Shown piece after piece: positions 1-5,305 of a stretch of DNA of 5,305 nt. Numbering within the stretch: the first letter of the stretch is position 1; each line of letters starts with the position of its first letter. The DNA is taken from positions 1 to 5,305 of the forward strand of contig DAOUSV010000118.1 in the NCBI GenBank assembly GCA_030627065.1. The letters run 5' to 3'. The position numbers and the translations under genes are program-made. Under the pieces are notes generated by a model that saw only the letters and a list, made by a program, of their open reading frames with translations, ran no database searches and was not told where the DNA came from. This stretch comes from Piscirickettsiaceae bacterium (GTDB lineage Bacteria > Pseudomonadota > Gammaproteobacteria > Nitrosococcales > Methylophagaceae).

Positions 1-781
1 CAATTTGTGTCCGCGGTGTTTTAATCATGATCTCGGATGCGGTGGGTGTTGATTGATTTGCATCGGGATCTCCGGCAAGATCTGTATTTATACGAACTTG
101 TCCGACACTGGCGCTTAAACGTTGTGACAAACTGCCGAGGCGTTTTTCGACAATAGCAAGCCAATCAGCTAAGTTATCAGCGCGGGCATAAAATTGTGCA
201 TTACCTTGTTCAACATTGCTTAGACGGCTTAAATACGATTCTAATGCTGTAATACCTGTTTTATATTCACCTTCAGTAGCAGGAAATAACCAAGATTCTG
301 AATTAAAGTTAAATTGAGGTTCTGCAATTGCGAGATCGGGATCTTCTAAAGACTGCGATTGTGAGCGACTAATATCATTGCGTAAGCTACGAGAAAAATC
401 ACGAATTTGGGTTAATACGCCAAACTCCCAATTCGGGATATTATCCATCCATATTGATGGCGGCATCACATCATTGCTTAAATAGCCACCAGACTTATTT
501 AATAGGGCATTGCTGATTGTGATTAATGTGGCGGTTGATGTATAACCTGTGACGACAGAGTGTTGACGTTCACTGGCCATACTGTGAGCATGTTCAACAG
601 GGTTAAAGTCGTTTGGTGTACTATCCCACCACAGCATGATTAGTAATAGCACAATGATAATAATACCGAGAGTGCCGAATACAATCGTCAGTATTTTTTG
701 ACGGGAATTTGGATCTGTGATGTTATCCATAACTACCCAGCGTTGATCTTTGATGCGTTGAATTAGGTGTTTGAAGTCCAT
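1..781 (-). CDS. DUF2333 family membrane protein, 5' part (3' end beyond window)
   Basis: An uninterrupted minus-strand frame of 260 codons starts at ATG 781-779 and runs off the left edge, so the C-terminus is missing. The product begins with a short basic/amphipathic stretch (residues 2-17), followed by one strong membrane helix at about residues 30-52 (ILTIVFGTLGIIIIVLLL, ending in WW). The rest is soluble and helix-rich, and with this topology probably periplasmic. A conserved-looking segment at residues 101-123 (LSNDVMPPSIWMDNIPNWEF) and the following QIRDFSRSLRNDISRSQS match my memory of DUF2333 (COG5345), a proteobacterial family of about 340 residues with no known function; that would put some 80 residues outside the window. 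A second in-frame ATG (730-728, residue 18) still keeps the membrane helix. Neither start has a strong ribosome site; only a weak GTGAG lies 5 bases before the first. Gene and topology are secure; the family name is from recall. Confidence 0.85.
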   Translation of the reverse strand, partial: MDFKHLIQRIKDQRWVVMDNITDPNSRQKILTIVFGTLGIIIIVLLLIMLWWDSTPNDFNPVEHAHSMASERQHSVVTGYTSTATLITISNALLNKSGGYLSNDVMPPSIWMDNIPNWEFGVLTQIRDFSRSLRNDISRSQSQSLEDPDLAIAEPQFNFNSESWLFPATEGEYKTGITALESYLSRLSNVEQGNAQFYARADNLADWLAIVEKRLGSLSQRLSASVGQVRINTDLAGDPDANQSTPTASEIMIKTPRTQI

Positions 782-818
782 TGTTTCTCACTATTTTGTA
801 CGAGCTTGATTTAGGCAT

Positions 819-847
819 AGAGTAAGCTTAAAAAGCCTCCATAGCAA
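819..847 (-). promoter_or_regulatory. candidate sigma70-type promoter for the DUF2333 gene
   Basis: Read on the minus strand, TTGCTA (847-842, 4 of 6 to consensus) and TACTCT (824-819, 3 of 6) are separated by 17 bases. They lie about 40 bases upstream of the ATG at 781. Spacing and position are good but the -10 match is poor, so this is only the best candidate in a short AT-rich region. Confidence 0.25.
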
Positions 848-877
848 TAAGCCATCAGAGGGGGATTTGAATTAAAC

Positions 878-907
878 TTGACTTGAGACGACTAAGATTA
901 GAATAAT
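878..907 (+). promoter_or_regulatory. candidate sigma70-type promoter for the gld-like operon
   Basis: TTGACT (878-883, 5 of 6 to the -35 consensus) is followed by two overlapping possible -10 boxes: TAGAAT (899-904, 15-base spacer) and AATAAT (902-907, 18-base spacer). Transcription would begin near 911-915 and leave a leader of about 40 bases before the ATG at 953. If correct, the GTG at 908 would lie at or before the transcript start, which argues against that codon as the translation start. Confidence 0.4.
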
Positions 908-931
908 GTGCGGCTTGCAAAAAAAGTTAAT

Positions 932-942
932 GAGGCGGGGGA
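932..942 (+). promoter_or_regulatory. ribosome binding region of the ABC ATPase gene
   Basis: A purine/G-rich run (GAGGCGGGGGA) ends 10 bases before ATG 953 and 16 bases before ATG 959. It is the only Shine-Dalgarno-like sequence near the gene start and favours ATG 953 over the upstream GTG at 908, which has no such site close before it. Confidence 0.5.
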
Positions 943-952
943 CGCTTTCTGT

Positions 953-1891
953 ATGACGATGAGAATCGAAATTGATAATTTGGCTAAGCATTTTGGCGCG
1001 ATTAAAGCGGTAGATGGTGTGTCATTTTCAGTAAAAAAAGGTGAAGTTCTAGGTTTTCTAGGTCCAAATGGTGCGGGTAAATCAACCACCATGAAGATGA
1101 TTACCGGCTTCTTAACTCCGACACGTGGCACGGTACGAGTCTGTGGGCATGATGTGTTGGTCGATCCTATTGCTGTGAAAGCAAGCATCGGTTATTTACC
1201 TGAAGGTGCACCTGCGTATGCAGATATGACGCCTGATGGATTTCTGAAATTTATTGCAGATATTCGTGGATTGTCAGGTAAAGCTAAAAAAATGGCCGTT
1301 GATTCAGCCGCAGAACGTGCGCGGATCACTCATGTTATGTATCAGCCGATTGAAACCTTGTCGAAGGGTTATAAGCGTCGAGTTGGTTTGGCGCAAGCGA
1401 TTCTACATAATCCACCAGTATTGATTTTAGATGAACCTACCGATGGTTTAGATCCTAATCAGAAACATGAAGTCCGTAAGCTTATTAATGATATGTCACA
1501 TGATAAAGCGATAATTATTTCGACTCATATTTTGGAAGAAGTACACGCTTTATGTCATCGCAATGTATTGATTGCTGAAGGCAAGATTAAGTTTGATGGT
1601 ACGCCGCATGAGCTTGAAGCTATGTCTCGTTACCATAATGCCGTGTGTGTTGCTGTGGTCGGTGTTGATGATGATTCCTTATCGTCGTTCTTAACATCCC
1701 TTGATTTTGTAATGGAAATCGAAGCGTTAGCTGCAGGGCGCGGCTTTCGTGTTTATCCGAAGAATAAGCAGCAAGTCACCGCTGAGTTATCACAGAAAAT
1801 TCGTGATAATGGCTGGCAGATTGATTCACTTTATGCTGAACATGGTCGTTTGGATGAGGTTTTCCGTACCCTTACACAAGGTCATTCATAA
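953..1891 (+). CDS. ABC transporter ATP-binding protein, GldA-like
   Basis: This 312-residue protein is the cytoplasmic ATPase subunit expected to power the permease encoded next. All nucleotide-binding motifs are present: Walker A GPNGAGKST (37-45), GYLPE at the Q-loop (80-84, glutamate in the usual glutamine place, as is common in ABC-2 exporter ATPases), signature LSKGYKRR (136-143), Walker B VLILDEP with catalytic E161 (156-162), D-loop GLDP (165-168) and switch H192. The LSKGY signature and the roughly 90-residue C-terminal extension after the ABC domain (about 220-312) fit the GldA/multidrug ABC-2 group. The open frame extends to a GTG at 908, but I chose ATG 953 because it follows a G-rich ribosome site and because family members begin just before the IEIDNL-type first strand; ATG 959 is also possible. 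The stop overlaps the next start by one base. ATPase function is certain; the GldA label rests on neighbours and motif style, and the substrate is unknown. Confidence 0.95.
   Translation: MTMRIEIDNLAKHFGAIKAVDGVSFSVKKGEVLGFLGPNGAGKSTTMKMITGFLTPTRGTVRVCGHDVLVDPIAVKASIGYLPEGAPAYADMTPDGFLKFIADIRGLSGKAKKMAVDSAAERARITHVMYQPIETLSKGYKRRVGLAQAILHNPPVLILDEPTDGLDPNQKHEVRKLINDMSHDKAIIISTHILEEVHALCHRNVLIAEGKIKFDGTPHELEAMSRYHNAVCVAVVGVDDDSLSSFLTSLDFVMEIEALAAGRGFRVYPKNKQQVTAELSQKIRDNGWQIDSLYAEHGRLDEVFRTLTQGHS
1878..1881 (+). promoter_or_regulatory. ribosome binding site of the permease gene, inside the ATPase gene
   Basis: AAGG lies 9 bases before ATG 1891 within the last codons of the ATPase gene. Together with the one-base overlap of stop and start (TAATG at 1889-1893), it points to translational coupling of ATPase and permease. 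Confidence 0.45.
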
Positions 1892-2631
1892 TGAATATGA
1901 ATAATATCTGGTTTATTATGAAGCGTGAGCTGAGCGGCTATTTTGCAACGCCAGTGGCTTATGTATTTATTGTTATCTTCTTATTATTGACAGGCTTTTC
2001 AACCTTCTTCGTTGGTAATTTCTTTGAACGTGGTGAAGCTGATTTATACCCATTCTTCTCCGTTCATCCATGGATTTATGTGTTATTGATTCCTGCTATT
2101 TCGATGCGTTTATGGTCAGAAGAACGTAAAAGTGGCTCGATTGAATTATTAATGACTCTACCTATTTCAGTGTTTGAAGCAGTATTAGGTAAGTTCTTCG
2201 CCGCATGGGCGTTTACTGGTTTAGCATTGATATTGAACTTTCCATTATGGATTACCGTAAATTACCTAGGCTCACCGGATAACGGCGTTATCTTTGCCGG
2301 ATTCTTAGGTAGCTTATTAATGGCAGGTGGTTTTTTAGCGATTGGTTCGTGTATTTCAGCGACAACAAAGAATCAGGTTATTGCGTTTGTATTAAGTTTA
2401 ATTGTTAGCTTGGTGTTTGTATTAAGTGGCTACGGCATTGTGTTGGACTTTTTCAGTAGTTGGGCACCAATGGCATTAGTGAACGCAATTAGCTCATTTA
2501 GCTTTTTAACTCATTTTGATGCGATATCAAAAGGGGTGATTGATATGCGTGATATGTTGTATTTCGCATCCGTTATTACGATTTGGTTATTTGCAAATGC
2601 CATGATCGTCAATTTGCGTAAAGCCGACTAG
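1891..2631 (+). CDS. ABC-2 type transporter permease, GldF-like
   Basis: This 246-residue inner-membrane protein is the likely channel-forming partner of the upstream ATPase. Six hydrophobic segments are visible at about residues 22-42, 58-74, 102-124, 133-155, 163-185 and 222-241. The N-terminus MKRELSGYFATPVAY is the interfacial start typical of ABC-2 permeases. The loop after the second helix, SMRLWSEERKSGSIELLMT (71-89) followed by LPIS, is the family hallmark, probably contacting the ATPase. The length is normal for GldF-type half-size permeases, which would work as a homodimer or together with the membrane segments of the next gene product. The start is set by the stop/start overlap with the ATPase gene; a second ATG two codons on is less well placed. 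The family is clear; the transported substrate cannot be read from the sequence. Confidence 0.93.
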   Translation: MNMNNIWFIMKRELSGYFATPVAYVFIVIFLLLTGFSTFFVGNFFERGEADLYPFFSVHPWIYVLLIPAISMRLWSEERKSGSIELLMTLPISVFEAVLGKFFAAWAFTGLALILNFPLWITVNYLGSPDNGVIFAGFLGSLLMAGGFLAIGSCISATTKNQVIAFVLSLIVSLVFVLSGYGIVLDFFSSWAPMALVNAISSFSFLTHFDAISKGVIDMRDMLYFASVITIWLFANAMIVNLRKAD

Positions 2632-2634
2632 GAG
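2630..2634 (+). promoter_or_regulatory. ribosome binding site of the GldG-like gene
   Basis: AGGAG overlaps the TAG stop codon of the permease gene and lies 12 bases before ATG 2647. An in-frame TGA at 2638-2640 excludes longer versions of the downstream protein, so this site and ATG 2647 fix the start. Confidence 0.6.
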
Positions 2635-2646
2635 TTTTGAGTAAAA

Positions 2647-4554
2647 ATGAATAAACAACTATTATCGACAACAGGCTTAATACTCGCGGTTATCCTGTTT
2701 ATCTCGTTTAACATTGTAACGAATGGTAATTTAACGTCATCACGTATTGATTTAACAGAAGATAATTTATATACCTTATCTGAGGGTTCATTAAATATTA
2801 TTGAATCATTACAAGACGAGATTACATTACGACTGTATTTTTCAGAGCAGGTAGCACAAGAGTTACCGAGTTTGAAATCGTATGCACAACGTGTGCATGA
2901 GTTATTGGATGAATATCAACGTGCCTCCGATGGCAAGATTCGCTTATTGCTTATCAATCCAGAACCGTATTCTGATGATGAACAACGTGCCGATCGTTAT
3001 GGTTTACAATCTATACCGATTAATGGTGAAACAGATCCGCTTTATTTCGGTTTAGCAGGAAATAACTTGCTTGATGGTGTTGAAATTATCTCTTTCTTCC
3101 AGCCAGAAAAAGAAGATGTGTTGGAATACGATTTAACCAAGCTTATCTACAAGCTATCTAGCTCAAACAGAAAGTCTGTGGCTGTGATGAGTTCGCTAGA
3201 AGTGAATGGTAAAGATTACGATCCATTAAAAGGCGATATTATTTCAGATGATGGCCCACAACCTTGGGCATTTATGGCTGAATTACGTCAATTATTTAAT
3301 GTGTCTGTTTTGCCATTAGATATTAAACGTATTCCATTAAGTATTGATGTGTTGATGGTGATTCATCCGAAAGAGTTTGAAGACAGTACCTTATATGCAA
3401 TTGAGCAATATGTACTGAAGGGTGGCAAATTAATTACTTTTGTTGATCCGTATTCAGAAAGTGATATTCCAGAAAAAGATCCAGAAAACCCAATGGCAGC
3501 AATGGTGTATTCACGTAGTTCTAATATGCCTGACTTATTTAAAGTCTGGGGTTTTGAACGTGCACCAGCTGATGTTGTTGCTGATCGTAAAACTGCGATT
3601 AAAGTAGACTTCGGTGCTAGAACAGGTAATAAACCCATTGATTATGTGTTGTGGCAAGGTATTCCATCAGAACAATTAAATAGCGATCAAGCGATTACTA
3701 GTCAGTTGAAAAAGGTTGAGGTAGCAACAACAGGTCGATTTATACCATTAGATGATGCAACAACGACAATTATACCGCTTGTATCTTCAAGTAATGAAGC
3801 AATGCTGGTGGATAAACGTGTGGTGCAATTCCGTAATGATCCAATGGCATTATTGACTAAATATATGCCGGGAACATTAAGCTTCCCGATTGCTATACGT
3901 GTCAATGGCTCAGTCAAATCTGCGTTTCCTGACGGTGTTGCAGATGAGAATGGTGTGAAGATAAAGTCATCTCGACATGTAGCTGAGTCTAAACAAGATA
4001 TTGATGTTATTGCGATTGCTGATGTTGATATGTTGCAAGATCGTTTTTGGGTGCAGTTACAAGACTTTTATGGCGAACAGATCGCATACAGCACATCAAA
4101 TAATATTGATTTCTTAATAAATGCAATTGATGAGATGTCGGGTAATAATGGTTTGATTGGTGTGCGTTCTCGCGCAGGTTTCTCTCGTCCATTTGTTCGA
4201 GTCCTTGCTTTGCAACGTGAAGCTGAGAAACACTACCGTACAGAAGAGCGTGAGTTACAAAAGACATTGGAAGAAACCGAACAGCTTATTGCCAGAATGC
4301 AGATTGAACGTAGTGGCAGTGGTGATGAGTTATTGAATCCGGAGCAAGAAAAAGAAATTTCTGAACTAAGGATTAAGAGCAATAAAACAAAGCAACAATT
4401 ACGTGATGTGCAAGGTGATTTACGTAAGGATATTGATAAACTTGATACACAGTTAAAGTTCTTTAATATTGGGCTTGTACCGTTACTCGTTATTCTGATT
4501 GCTATTGTGAGCGGTTGGTTACGCGTTCGTAAACGTACACAAGGTCGGAAATAG
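2647..4554 (+). CDS. GldG-like ABC transporter auxiliary protein (GIFT-type domain)
   Basis: This 635-residue protein is anchored at both ends: one N-terminal membrane helix (about residues 7-24) and one near the C-terminus (about 606-625), followed by a basic tail (RVRKRTQGRK). The large part between should lie in the periplasm. After the first helix comes SSRIDLTEDNLYTLSEGS (31-48), the typical opening of GldG proteins. An alpha/beta region follows at about 176-300, with strand-like VAVMSSLE (178-185), VLMVIHPKEF and GGKLITFVDPYSE (259-271), resembling the ABC_transp_aux/GIFT fold that GldG shares with intraflagellar transport proteins. NIDFLINAID...NNGLIGVRSR (486-509) is a further family-like block. 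Residues of about 524-604 are charged and heptad-like, a probable coiled coil leading to the last helix. It probably assembles with the permease as a non-catalytic accessory subunit. No enzyme motif is seen. The family call is strong from motifs and gene order; the role is inferred. Confidence 0.92.
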   Translation: MNKQLLSTTGLILAVILFISFNIVTNGNLTSSRIDLTEDNLYTLSEGSLNIIESLQDEITLRLYFSEQVAQELPSLKSYAQRVHELLDEYQRASDGKIRLLLINPEPYSDDEQRADRYGLQSIPINGETDPLYFGLAGNNLLDGVEIISFFQPEKEDVLEYDLTKLIYKLSSSNRKSVAVMSSLEVNGKDYDPLKGDIISDDGPQPWAFMAELRQLFNVSVLPLDIKRIPLSIDVLMVIHPKEFEDSTLYAIEQYVLKGGKLITFVDPYSESDIPEKDPENPMAAMVYSRSSNMPDLFKVWGFERAPADVVADRKTAIKVDFGARTGNKPIDYVLWQGIPSEQLNSDQAITSQLKKVEVATTGRFIPLDDATTTIIPLVSSSNEAMLVDKRVVQFRNDPMALLTKYMPGTLSFPIAIRVNGSVKSAFPDGVADENGVKIKSSRHVAESKQDIDVIAIADVDMLQDRFWVQLQDFYGEQIAYSTSNNIDFLINAIDEMSGNNGLIGVRSRAGFSRPFVRVLALQREAEKHYRTEERELQKTLEETEQLIARMQIERSGSGDELLNPEQEKEISELRIKSNKTKQQLRDVQGDLRKDIDKLDTQLKFFNIGLVPLLVILIAIVSGWLRVRKRTQGRK

Positions 4555-4555
4555 A

Positions 4556-5305
4556 ATGATGAATAAAATTAGAAATTTAAATAGCCTGACTATTTTAGCT
4601 ATCGTTACCGTGGTAATGGTGCTTTTGATGCTGTTAACTATTCAGCGACCGGCTACTACCGGTGATGATGATGCTTTATTATTCCCAGAACTATCGGGAA
4701 GTTTGAAAAATGTAAATATATTGCATTTTAAAAGCTCTCAAGATGAATTTACCTTATTTAAAGAGGGTGAAAATTGGTTTATTCAAGATAGATGGAATTA
4801 TCCAGCTGACTTCAACTTGGTTAAGCGTGCCTTAATTGATATTGCAGATGCAAAGATCTTAGAGCGTAAAACACAAGATCCTAAGAATTATACCTTGTTA
4901 GGTGTTGAAGGAACTGAAGAGGGCGGTACTTCAGTACGAATCACCATGGCAAATGGCGAGCAAGCAGTTGCAAGCTTATTGTTAGGTAATGAGCGTGAAA
5001 CCGGAAAAACTATGGGTGTTCGCCAATTTTATGTTCGACGAGGCAATGAAGAGCGTGCATGGCTGGCTGAAGGTTACTTGAACATTAATCCATTGATGCT
5101 GAACTGGATCAAGAGTGATGTGATTAATATTGCTCGTGAGCGTATTGCTCAAGTGAATATTATTCAACCTAACGGTCAAACTGCCACTATTATCAATACC
5201 GGTAAAAAAGACAAATTTGGAACACCGGCGATGTTGGATAACACTGTGTTTAAATATGAACTATTAGGCTACGACATTGCTGGTAGTTTATTTGAGTTAC
5301 GCATG
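4556..5305 (+). CDS. DUF4340 domain protein, 5' part (3' end beyond window)
   Basis: An open frame of 250 codons begins one base after the stop of the GldG-like gene and is still open at the right edge, so the C-terminus is missing. The product starts with a short basic segment (MMNKIRNLNS), one membrane helix at about residues 11-29 (LTILAIVTVVMVLLMLL), then a presumably periplasmic domain. Features fitting DUF4340 are the strand pair VNILHFKSSQDEFTLFKEG (53-71) and ENWFIQDRWNYPADFNLVKRAL (72-93), followed by helix/loop KILERKTQDPKNYTLLGVE (100-118) and later SLLLGNE and LNWIKSDVINIA blocks. Start choice lies between adjacent ATG codons at 4556 and 4559; a weak GGA at 4547-4549 serves either. 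Its place at the end of a gldAFG-like cassette supports a role as partner of this transporter. Family assignment is from recalled motifs and context; the function is unknown. Confidence 0.87.
   Translation, partial: MMNKIRNLNSLTILAIVTVVMVLLMLLTIQRPATTGDDDALLFPELSGSLKNVNILHFKSSQDEFTLFKEGENWFIQDRWNYPADFNLVKRALIDIADAKILERKTQDPKNYTLLGVEGTEEGGTSVRITMANGEQAVASLLLGNERETGKTMGVRQFYVRRGNEERAWLAEGYLNINPLMLNWIKSDVINIARERIAQVNIIQPNGQTATIINTGKKDKFGTPAMLDNTVFKYELLGYDIAGSLFELRM

Larger units (their letters stand above)
782..952. other. divergent intergenic region between DUF2333 gene and gld-like operon
   Basis: This 171-base stretch separates two divergently transcribed genes and should carry both promoters. 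It is AT-rich with a local GC-rich patch (GAGGCGGGGG, 932-941) just before the ABC ATPase start. It contains a small palindrome TAAGCTTA (823-830) and a tandem ACTTG duplication (876-885) that overlaps the candidate -35 box of the operon. I see no terminator-like stem followed by a T-run, and no tRNA or other structured RNA. Confidence 0.6.

Noticed and set aside
823..836. Small palindrome TAAGCTTA and overlapping GCTT/AAGC inverted repeat, as an operator or terminator
   Set aside because: The stem is only four base pairs, lacks a GC-rich core and lies between divergent gene starts, so a terminator makes no sense. As an operator it is too short to distinguish from chance in AT-rich DNA.
908..952. 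A 15-codon N-terminal extension of the ABC ATPase from GTG 908
   Set aside because: The GTG overlaps or touches the candidate -10 region, has no ribosome site before it, and the added residues are not part of a normal ABC domain start. ATG 953 follows a G-rich ribosome site.
1079..1083. Glutamate instead of glutamine at the Q-loop and LSKGY instead of LSGGQ in the ATPase, considered as signs of a degenerate ATPase
   Set aside because: Both variants are common in GldA-like and other ABC-2 exporter ATPases, and Walker A, Walker B with the catalytic glutamate, the D-loop and the switch histidine are intact.
898..1188. Open frame of 96 codons on the minus strand
   Set aside because: It lies antisense to the strongly conserved Walker A region of the ABC ATPase, and its product shows no recognisable motif; it is a shadow of the real gene.
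3363..4267. Three minus-strand open frames of 71 to 91 codons inside the GldG-like gene
   Set aside because: All are antisense to a continuous, motif-bearing coding frame, and their translations lack recognisable domains.
4982..5179. Open frame of 65 codons on the minus strand
   Set aside because: It is antisense to the DUF4340 coding frame, which stays open and protein-like throughout this stretch.

Overview
The window looks like chromosomal DNA from an AT-rich marine gammaproteobacterium (Vibrionales/Alteromonadales type such as Moritella, Psychromonas, Shewanella or Vibrio; the genus is a guess from codon use and gene content, not a database result). It holds five protein-coding genes and one short divergent intergenic region. 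I see no RNA genes, insertion sequences, CRISPR arrays or phage genes.

Layout: (1) Positions 1-781, minus strand, is the 5' part of a gene for a single-pass membrane protein of the DUF2333 type, cut by the left window edge. (2) Positions 782-952 form a roughly 170-base divergent intergenic region with a candidate promoter on each strand. (3) Positions 953-5305, plus strand, hold four closely packed genes that look like one transcription unit: an ABC ATPase (GldA-like), an ABC-2 type permease (GldF-like), a large membrane-anchored auxiliary protein (GldG-like, GIFT-type domain), and a DUF4340 membrane-anchored protein cut by the right edge.

The four plus-strand genes read as one machine. The ATPase would drive a six-helix permease. 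The GldG-like protein, anchored at both ends with a large domain presumably in the periplasm, and the DUF4340 protein, with one N-terminal anchor, would be its extracytoplasmic partners. In Bacteroidetes, GldA/GldF/GldG are associated with gliding motility. Here the cassette lacks other gliding genes in view and ends in a DUF4340 gene, an arrangement I recall as widespread in proteobacteria without an assigned substrate. The gene junctions (a one-base stop/start overlap, then gaps of 15 and 1 bases) support co-transcription and translational coupling.

This is a conserved housekeeping-like locus, not an obviously novel system. Its main interest is that the substrate and role of the transporter, and of the divergent DUF2333 protein, are unknown.
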